Source of the DNA: Flavobacteriales bacterium UBA979
GTDB taxonomy: Bacteria; Bacteroidota; Bacteroidia; Flavobacteriales_D; Sanyastnellaceae
Assembly (NCBI GenBank): GCA_002292325.1
Contig: DBBR01000066.1
Coordinates: forward strand, 1-12,231
Length of the DNA: 12,231 nucleotides
Direction: 5' to 3'
Below are positions 7,645 to 12,231 of the stretch, one piece after another. The notes beneath the pieces were generated by a model, which searched no databases, had not been told where the DNA came from, and worked only from the letters and a program-made list of their open reading frames with translations. A program made the translations under genes and the position numbers. Each line of letters starts with the position of its first letter. Within the stretch, counting starts at the first letter, position 1.

Positions 7645-8718
7645 ATGAACAACATGCGAAACTTCAAATCCATATTGGTCACTGGTGGTGCTGGCTTCAT
7701 CGGTTCCCATGTCATTCGCACGCTCCTGCAGCAACGGCCCGATTCCAAACTGGTCAATCTGGACGTCCTCACATACGCAGGCAATCTGGAGAATTTGCGG
7801 GATGTTGAAACGAATCCCAACTACACGTTCGTCAAAGGGGATATTCAAGACAAAGGATTGGTGCACGAACTTTTTGAGAAGCATCGTTTTGACGCTGTCG
7901 TGCACTTAGCTGCAGAAAGCCATGTCGATCGCAGCATCGAAAACCCCATGGCATTTTTGGAGACCAACATTCTCGGAACGGCAACGTTATTGAATGCGGC
8001 CAAAAACGCTTGGTCTGAAGCTGAAGGAGACCGGTGCTTTTATCACATTTCGACCGACGAAGTTTATGGCTCATTGGGCGACGAGGGACTCTTCACCGAG
8101 CAAACACCGTATGACCCGCGAAGCCCATACAGCTCTTCCAAAGCATCGAGTGACCACCTCGTGCGGGCATGGCATCACACTTACGGGCTCCCGATCGTGA
8201 TCTCCAACTGCTCGAATAACTACGGCGCACATCAGTTTCCCGAAAAACTCATTCCCTTGATGATTCGGAACATCCGTGATGAGCGTCCACTTCCCGTCTA
8301 CGGAGAAGGGGTCAATGTTCGGGATTGGCTTTGGGTCGAGGATCACGCTTCAGCCATTGACGAAATCTTGCACCGCGGTCAAAACGGCCAAACCTACAAC
8401 ATCGGCGGGCTGAACGAATGGAAGAACATTGACCTGGTGCACGAGCTGATACGATTGGTCGATGCATCTTTAGGACGAGAAGCAGGCAGCTCCATGAAAC
8501 TCATCACCTTCGTGACCGACAGAGCAGGGCATGACATGCGGTATGCAATAGACGCATCGCGCATCGAGGCTGAACTCGGCTGGAAGCCTTCCATCACCTT
8601 TGAAAAAGGATTGGCGGCCACGGTTGATTGGTACTTGAAAAATGGGGAATGGCTTGACTCCGTAACCTCTGGACAATACCAGCAGTATTACGATACGATG
8701 TACAGCAACCGCGGCTAA
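7645..8718 (+). CDS. rfbB: dTDP-glucose 4,6-dehydratase
   Basis: Converts dTDP-glucose to dTDP-4-keto-6-deoxyglucose, the branch point for rhamnose and other deoxysugars. It is 357 aa from ATG 7645 (ATG 7654 is also possible). GGAGFIG (14-20) binds NAD, LAAESHVDRS (88-97) and ISTDEVYG with Thr137, Asp138 and Glu139 are diagnostic of RfbB, and YSSSKASSD supplies catalytic Tyr162 and Lys166. NNYGAHQFPEKLIPL and GVNVRDWLWVEDH complete the signature. The partner genes rfbA, rfbC and rfbD are not in the window, so the final sugar is unknown. It starts 13 bases after wbpA and its stop shares one base with the next gene's ATG (TAATG). Confidence 0.96.
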   Translation: MNNMRNFKSILVTGGAGFIGSHVIRTLLQQRPDSKLVNLDVLTYAGNLENLRDVETNPNYTFVKGDIQDKGLVHELFEKHRFDAVVHLAAESHVDRSIENPMAFLETNILGTATLLNAAKNAWSEAEGDRCFYHISTDEVYGSLGDEGLFTEQTPYDPRSPYSSSKASSDHLVRAWHHTYGLPIVISNCSNNYGAHQFPEKLIPLMIRNIRDERPLPVYGEGVNVRDWLWVEDHASAIDEILHRGQNGQTYNIGGLNEWKNIDLVHELIRLVDASLGREAGSSMKLITFVTDRAGHDMRYAIDASRIEAELGWKPSITFEKGLAATVDWYLKNGEWLDSVTSGQYQQYYDTMYSNRG

Positions 8719-9524
8719 TGGCTTGGTGGAACCCCTTCCGTTCAAAAACCTCAGAATCTGATCGTCCGGATTTTAGCGCTCCACCAATTCATTTGGGAAA
8801 GCAATTGGTGTACGACGTGCACTCACACCTCGTGCCTGGCGTCGACGATGGTGCTGAAACGCTGGAAGATTCCCTGGCCCTGATCGAGCGACTGGTCAAG
8901 CTAGGCTATTCCGGTGCCGTCCTCACGCCCCACATTCATTCCGATATCTACCCGAATTCCGAACGCACACTCCGGCCAGCCTTTGATCAATTGGTTTCTG
9001 CGGCAATGGAACGTTGGCCTGCATTCCATTTAAAACTGGCCGCAGAGTACTTTTTGGACGATCATTTCGCCGATTGCATTGCAGCCGATGAGCTCTTGTG
9101 GTTTCCTGCCAACGACGAACAGGGCCGTGAGGTAAAATGCGTGCTTTTTGAGTTTGGGTTTCATGAACCGCCTATGAACCACGACCAAGTGATCTTTGAT
9201 CTGCAAATGGCTGGTTACACGGGCGTGCTGGCTCATGCTGAGCGTTATCCTTATTGGCATCGGCAACAAGAACAATTCCGTTCACTCTCGGACCGAGGTG
9301 TTTGGATCACTGTCAACGCGGCTTCTTTAGCCGGTGCGTACGGTCCTCAGATGTACCGGGTCGCTCATCAATTGCTTGAAGATGGCACGGCCAAAATGAT
9401 CTGTTCCGATGCTCATGGCATCCGCCACATGGATAGCTTGGCGGCTTTGGCAAAGTCTCCCATCGTTCAAAACTGGATTACGAACCACCCCGTACTCAGC
9501 CGAAAGATTCGGCCGGAGCATTAA
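8718..9524 (+). CDS. cpsB: PHP-family tyrosine-protein phosphatase, CpsB/YwqE type
   Basis: A metal-dependent PHP-fold phosphatase of the kind that dephosphorylates bacterial tyrosine autokinases controlling capsule export (CpsB, CapC, YwqE). It is 268 aa. The DVHSHLVPGVDDG motif (33-45) supplies metal ligands His35 and His37 and Asp43/44. TPHIH (70-74), AAEYF with Glu110, LAHAERY with His173, and SDAHG with Asp231 and His233 complete the trinuclear site, so the enzyme appears intact. A basic N-terminal segment of about 25 residues precedes the domain; there is no signal peptide. Last gene of the plus-strand operon, overlapping the rfbB stop by one base. The cognate BY-kinase (Wzc-like) is not in the window; from context I infer it regulates the polymer made from these precursors. 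A histidinol-phosphatase role is less likely. Confidence 0.88.
   Translation: MAWWNPFRSKTSESDRPDFSAPPIHLGKQLVYDVHSHLVPGVDDGAETLEDSLALIERLVKLGYSGAVLTPHIHSDIYPNSERTLRPAFDQLVSAAMERWPAFHLKLAAEYFLDDHFADCIAADELLWFPANDEQGREVKCVLFEFGFHEPPMNHDQVIFDLQMAGYTGVLAHAERYPYWHRQQEQFRSLSDRGVWITVNAASLAGAYGPQMYRVAHQLLEDGTAKMICSDAHGIRHMDSLAALAKSPIVQNWITNHPVLSRKIRPEH
9499..9513 (+). other. Short perfect hairpin near the convergent operon ends
   Basis: GCCGAA-AGA-TTCGGC forms a 6-bp stem with a 3-base loop, inside the last codons of the phosphatase gene and just beyond the ferredoxin stop on the other strand. No T-tract follows on either strand, so it is not a typical intrinsic terminator. It is the only hairpin I noticed where both convergent transcripts must end, and it may be only a codon effect. 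Confidence 0.25.
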
Positions 9525-9850
9525 TTACCTACCGGGGCAAGCTCCACTTTCAGTCCGTTCAAGTCGTTGCTCAAATGAATCTGGCAACCCAAGCGGCTGT
9601 TATCTTCTACAAAAAATGCCTCGTCCAACATGTCCTCTTCATCGTCTGATTTGGGGGGGATTTCATGGCTGCTCTTGACATACATGTGACAGCTTGCGCA
9701 CATCGCCATGCCCCCGCAAGTTCCTTCAACCGGGAGTTCGGCGCTTTTACAAAGCTCCATCATGTTCATCCCCATATCCGTTGGGGCATCCAAATCGTGC
9801 ACGTTGCCTTCCCGGTCCGTGACGCTTACGCGAATCATATTGTCTTCCAT
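9521..9850 (-). CDS. fdx: Adrenodoxin-type [2Fe-2S] ferredoxin
   Basis: Small soluble electron carrier of 109 aa with one [2Fe-2S] cluster. The ligands follow the adrenodoxin/ISC-ferredoxin pattern: Cys45, Cys51 and Cys54 (GTCGGMAMCASCH) and Cys89 (RLGCQI). An acidic segment DDEEDMLDEAF (69-79) corresponds to the helix that vertebrate-type ferredoxins use to dock with partners. The ATG at 9850 is three bases after the stop of the ferredoxin-NADP reductase gene, so the two are co-transcribed and are probably a donor-acceptor pair. The terminal acceptor is unknown; Fe-S assembly, a monooxygenase or a desaturase are candidates. Its 3' end overlaps that of the phosphatase gene on the other strand by four bases. 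Confidence 0.93.
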   Translation of the reverse strand: MEDNMIRVSVTDREGNVHDLDAPTDMGMNMMELCKSAELPVEGTCGGMAMCASCHMYVKSSHEIPPKSDDEEDMLDEAFFVEDNSRLGCQIHLSNDLNGLKVELAPVGN

Positions 9851-9853
9851 AGC

Positions 9854-10867
9854 TTAGCCTTCAAATCCGTTCACCCCGTTCACCGTGGTGTACTTCAAAA
9901 CTAAGTTTTTGTCTGGATAAATTCGCTTGAACGCGCTCTGAACCATCAACGTCGCTTCGTGGAATCCGCACAGAATGAGTTTTAATTTGCCTGGGTAGGT
10001 GTTGATGTCGCCTATCGCATATACACCGGGCACATTCGTGCTGTAATCCAACGTATTAACTTCAACTGCATTTTTGGTGATGTTCAAGTTCCAGTCGGCG
10101 ATGGGACCCAACTTCGGGCTCAAACCAAACAAGGGCACCCAATGATCCGTTGGCACCGTGTGGACCTCTCCGTCCTTGGTTTTAATCGCAAGACTTTCAA
10201 GTTGATTTTGACCTGCGACTTCTACCACTTCGGCATCTGTCATCAAATTAATTCGCCCGCTTGCCGCCAAGTCCATCACCTTTTGAACGCTGTCCAAGTG
10301 TCCGCGAAACTCCTTGCGGCGGTGTACGAGGGTCACCTCTGATGCGACGCCCTCTGCCAAAAAGATGGTCCAATCCAGCGCAGAATCACCTCCGCCTGAA
10401 ATCACAACTTTCTTGTCCCGATAAAATTCAGGGTCCTTGATGATGTACTCTACTCCCTTGTCTTCAAAATCAGCCAACTGAGGAACGGGTGGCTTTCGTG
10501 GCTCGAAACACCCAAGTCCACCGGCAATGGCAATGACGGGTGCCCGGTGTTGCGTTCCTCGATTCGTCGTCAAAATGAATTGTCCCTCCGCATCTTTTTC
10601 GATTTGTTCCGCCCGCTCGCCCAGCGTGAATCCAGGGCAGAACGGCTCGGCCTGTTCCATTAACCGATCCACAAGTTCACCCGCTAAAATCGAAGGATAA
10701 GCCGGAATGTCATAGATCGGCTTTTTGGGGTAAATCTCCGAGCATTGACCTCCAGGCTGCGGCAATGCATCGATTAAGTGGCAACGCAATTTCAACAGGC
10801 CGGCTTCAAAAACCGTGAAGAGACCGCAAGGGCCGGCTCCAATGATGAGGATGTCCGTTTGAATCAT
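9854..10867 (-). CDS. Thioredoxin-reductase-like ferredoxin--NADP+ reductase
   Basis: FAD enzyme moving electrons between NADPH and ferredoxin (the YumC-type FNR, not the plant-type fold). It is 337 aa from ATG 10867. GAGPCG (10-15) begins the FAD domain; GGQCSEIYPKKPIYDIPA (39-56) is diagnostic of this FNR group. GGGDSA (158-163) with HRR (182-184) marks the NADPH domain, and AIGDINTYPGK (284-294) is the second FAD motif. There is no CxxC redox-active pair in the NADPH domain, which excludes a true thioredoxin reductase. Downstream ferredoxin starts three bases after the stop, supporting a reductase-ferredoxin couple. An 87-base gap separates it from the NifU-domain gene upstream; no clear promoter is seen there, so read-through from mrp is possible. 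Confidence 0.93.
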   Translation of the reverse strand: MIQTDILIIGAGPCGLFTVFEAGLLKLRCHLIDALPQPGGQCSEIYPKKPIYDIPAYPSILAGELVDRLMEQAEPFCPGFTLGERAEQIEKDAEGQFILTTNRGTQHRAPVIAIAGGLGCFEPRKPPVPQLADFEDKGVEYIIKDPEFYRDKKVVISGGGDSALDWTIFLAEGVASEVTLVHRRKEFRGHLDSVQKVMDLAASGRINLMTDAEVVEVAGQNQLESLAIKTKDGEVHTVPTDHWVPLFGLSPKLGPIADWNLNITKNAVEVNTLDYSTNVPGVYAIGDINTYPGKLKLILCGFHEATLMVQSAFKRIYPDKNLVLKYTTVNGVNGFEG

Positions 10868-10954
10868 GAATGGATGCTCCGTGGGTTTAGCGCTCTAAAT
10901 TCGGCGCGAAATTAATCATTCAACAAAGAGAATGGGTGGATGTTCGTCAGAATC

Positions 10955-11209
10955 TCAAGCCGTGGCCCAATTAATGGCCTCTACTTTTTCTACCTCCGGC
11001 GCAGCCGCCCGAATCGCTTGCTCTACCCCACCTTTCATGGTCATATGAATCATCTGACAGTCGGCGCAAGCACCGTGCAGTTCAACTTTGACACAAAGCT
11101 CTGGAGTCACTTCGACTAAGCGAATGTCCCCACCGTCCGCTTCCAAATATGGGCGCAAACCGGCCAAGGCTCCTTCTACGCGTTTGGCAATCTCAGCTAG
11201 GTTGGACAT
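10955..11209 (-). CDS. Stand-alone NifU C-terminal-domain protein (Fe-S carrier)
   Basis: An 84-aa protein consisting only of the NifU C-terminal (Nfu) domain, which holds a [4Fe-4S] cluster between subunits of a dimer and passes it to client proteins. RPYLEADGGDIRLVEV (19-34) is the family signature, and HGACADCQM contains the CxxC ligands Cys48 and Cys51. The length is complete for a single-domain Nfu. Its ATG shares one base with the mrp stop (TGATG), implying coupled translation and probably a shared task in Fe-S cluster delivery. Nothing is missing from the fold that I can see. Confidence 0.93.
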   Translation of the reverse strand: MSNLAEIAKRVEGALAGLRPYLEADGGDIRLVEVTPELCVKVELHGACADCQMIHMTMKGGVEQAIRAAAPEVEKVEAINWATA

Positions 11210-12231
11210 CAGTCGGTTTTTTTACCCAATTTTTCCAGCAAGTTAGCAATCACAGAACGGAATGCTGCCGCCGCAGGGGAGTCCCCTTGTAGGACGGCAG
11301 GTCGGCCAGCATCTCCCGCTTCTCGGATCGATTGGATGAGCGGTAATTCGCCAAGAAACGGAGTTTCGAGCGCTGCAGCGAGCCTTTTGGCCCCGTCCCG
11401 TCCAAACAAATCGTACCTGCGGTCCGGAAGATCCGGCGGCACGAAATAGGCCATGTTTTCAATCAGACCCAAAACGGGGACTTGGATGGTGTCCAAACGA
11501 AACATGCCTACGCCTTTCCGCGCGTCTGCCAAGGCTACCTCTTGCGGTGTGCTAACGACCACCGCTCCAGTCAATGGAACGTCTTGAACAAGGGACAAGT
11601 GAATATCACCTGTTCCCGGAGGCAAATCGATGATCATGAAATCCAATTCACCCCAATTCGCATCGGTAAAAAGCTGTCCCAACGCCCGACTCGCCATCGG
11701 TCCCCGCCATACAATCGCTTGATCTGGATCAGCAAAAAACCCGATGGAGAGCACCTTCACGCCGTATTGCTCCACGGGTTGAATCAATGTCTTCTCGCCA
11801 AATTCAATTGGAACCGGTTTGGCATCTGTCACATCAAACATGGTGGGGATGCTTGGCCCATAGATATCCGCGTCACACAGTCCAACTTTATAACCTAACT
11901 GGGCCAATCCCACGGCCAAATTCGCAGCGACAGTGCTCTTCCCTACCCCGCCTTTTCCCGACGCAACAGCAATGACGTGTTCAACACCGGGAAGCACTTT
12001 GCGGGTATCGGGTGTGCGCTCCTCAGCCTTCACTCCTTCAATCGTCAAGTCCAATTTCGCTTCCGCACCAAAAGCACGTTCTAAGGCAAAACGGACCGCC
12101 TCCTCAACACGCTGCCGAGCATGCATTGCAGGGTTTCCAGTCTTCACCGTAACCTTGACCTGTCCTTCCTCGATGCTGTGCACCGTGACCCAACCCAAGC
12201 TCACCACATCCTTGCCTAATTCCGGGTCAAG
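11209..12231 (-). CDS. mrp: Mrp/ApbC-family Fe-S carrier P-loop ATPase, 5' end beyond the window
   Basis: Mrp/NBP35-family ATPase that carries Fe-S clusters in the cytoplasm. The frame stays open to the window edge: upstream of the GTG at 12207 it reads LDPELGKD, the expected start region of the MIP18 (DUF59) domain, so about 340 residues are visible and only some 10-15 are probably missing. The deviant P-loop GKGGVGKST (about 11958-11932) is followed by CDADIYGPS, DLPPGTGD and STPQEVAL, all typical. Two usual features are absent: the cysteine in the MIP18 domain (the TTPAC position reads TGNPAM) and the CxxC before the C terminus (the stretch after ENMAYF reads VPPDLPDRRYDLFG). I believe both losses are common in Bacteroidota Mrp. 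It is directly coupled to the Nfu gene. Confidence 0.94.
   Translation of the reverse strand, partial: LDPELGKDVVSLGWVTVHSIEEGQVKVTVKTGNPAMHARQRVEEAVRFALERAFGAEAKLDLTIEGVKAEERTPDTRKVLPGVEHVIAVASGKGGVGKSTVAANLAVGLAQLGYKVGLCDADIYGPSIPTMFDVTDAKPVPIEFGEKTLIQPVEQYGVKVLSIGFFADPDQAIVWRGPMASRALGQLFTDANWGELDFMIIDLPPGTGDIHLSLVQDVPLTGAVVVSTPQEVALADARKGVGMFRLDTIQVPVLGLIENMAYFVPPDLPDRRYDLFGRDGAKRLAAALETPFLGELPLIQSIREAGDAGRPAVLQGDSPAAAAFRSVIANLLEKLGKKTD

Noticed and set aside
10886..10911. Imperfect hairpin (TTTAGCGC against GCGCGAAA) between the Nfu and reductase genes
   Set aside because: It has one mismatch, a 10-base loop and no T-tract, so it is too weak to call a terminator.
10907..10914. TAATTTCG on the minus strand as a -7 promoter box for the reductase gene
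   Set aside because: It has one mismatch to TAnnTTTG, and the only TTTG upstream is about 9 bases away, far too close for a -33 element.
10868..10954. The 87-base gap as a site for a small RNA or small gene
   Set aside because: No open frame with a plausible start, no strong structure and no promoter pair were seen.

Overview
The window reads as a chromosomal stretch from a member of the Bacteroidota, most likely a Flavobacteriales-type marine or aquatic lineage with a fairly balanced GC content (taxonomy is an inference). Supporting signs are the Bacteroidota-style WaaA (KYDVWP motif region), an Mrp ATPase lacking the usual CxxC, an outer-membrane barrel family I know only from this phylum, a TAnnTTTG-type promoter element, and few Shine-Dalgarno sequences.

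Layout. (1) Positions 54-2167, minus strand: a signal-peptide-bearing beta-barrel-like protein translationally coupled to the Kdo transferase WaaA (lipid A/LPS inner core). (2) About 2168-2260: a short divergent intergenic region with a likely Bacteroidota promoter and a 9-bp direct repeat. (3) Positions 2261-9524, plus strand: seven tightly packed genes for nucleotide-sugar precursors of a surface polysaccharide, ending in a regulator. They are a WbpE-like aminotransferase, UDP-glucose 6-dehydrogenase, UDP-glucuronate decarboxylase, a WbpD-like N-acetyltransferase, a WbpA/TviB-type UDP-HexNAc dehydrogenase, dTDP-glucose 4,6-dehydratase, and a CpsB/YwqE-type PHP phosphatase. (4) Positions 9521-12231, minus strand, convergent: an Fe-S/redox group transcribed mrp (5' end cut by the window edge), NifU-domain protein, thioredoxin-reductase-like ferredoxin-NADP reductase, adrenodoxin-type ferredoxin.

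How they work together. The plus-strand operon should yield UDP-glucuronate and UDP-xylose (Ugd, Uxs), dTDP-4-keto-6-deoxyglucose (RfbB), and at least parts of a UDP-2,3-diacetamido-glucuronate route (WbpA, WbpE, WbpD). The WbpB-type C3 oxidase needed between WbpA and WbpE is absent from the window, as are glycosyltransferases, flippase, polymerase, export proteins and the tyrosine kinase expected to partner CpsB, so the locus is split or continues elsewhere. The minus-strand module on the right combines Fe-S carrier functions with an electron-transfer pair.

I see no mobile element, CRISPR array, rRNA or tRNA gene. Most of the window is recognisable chromosomal biology. The main unknown is the barrel-like protein beside waaA; the mixed sugar pathway and the Mrp/NifU arrangement are worth a second look.
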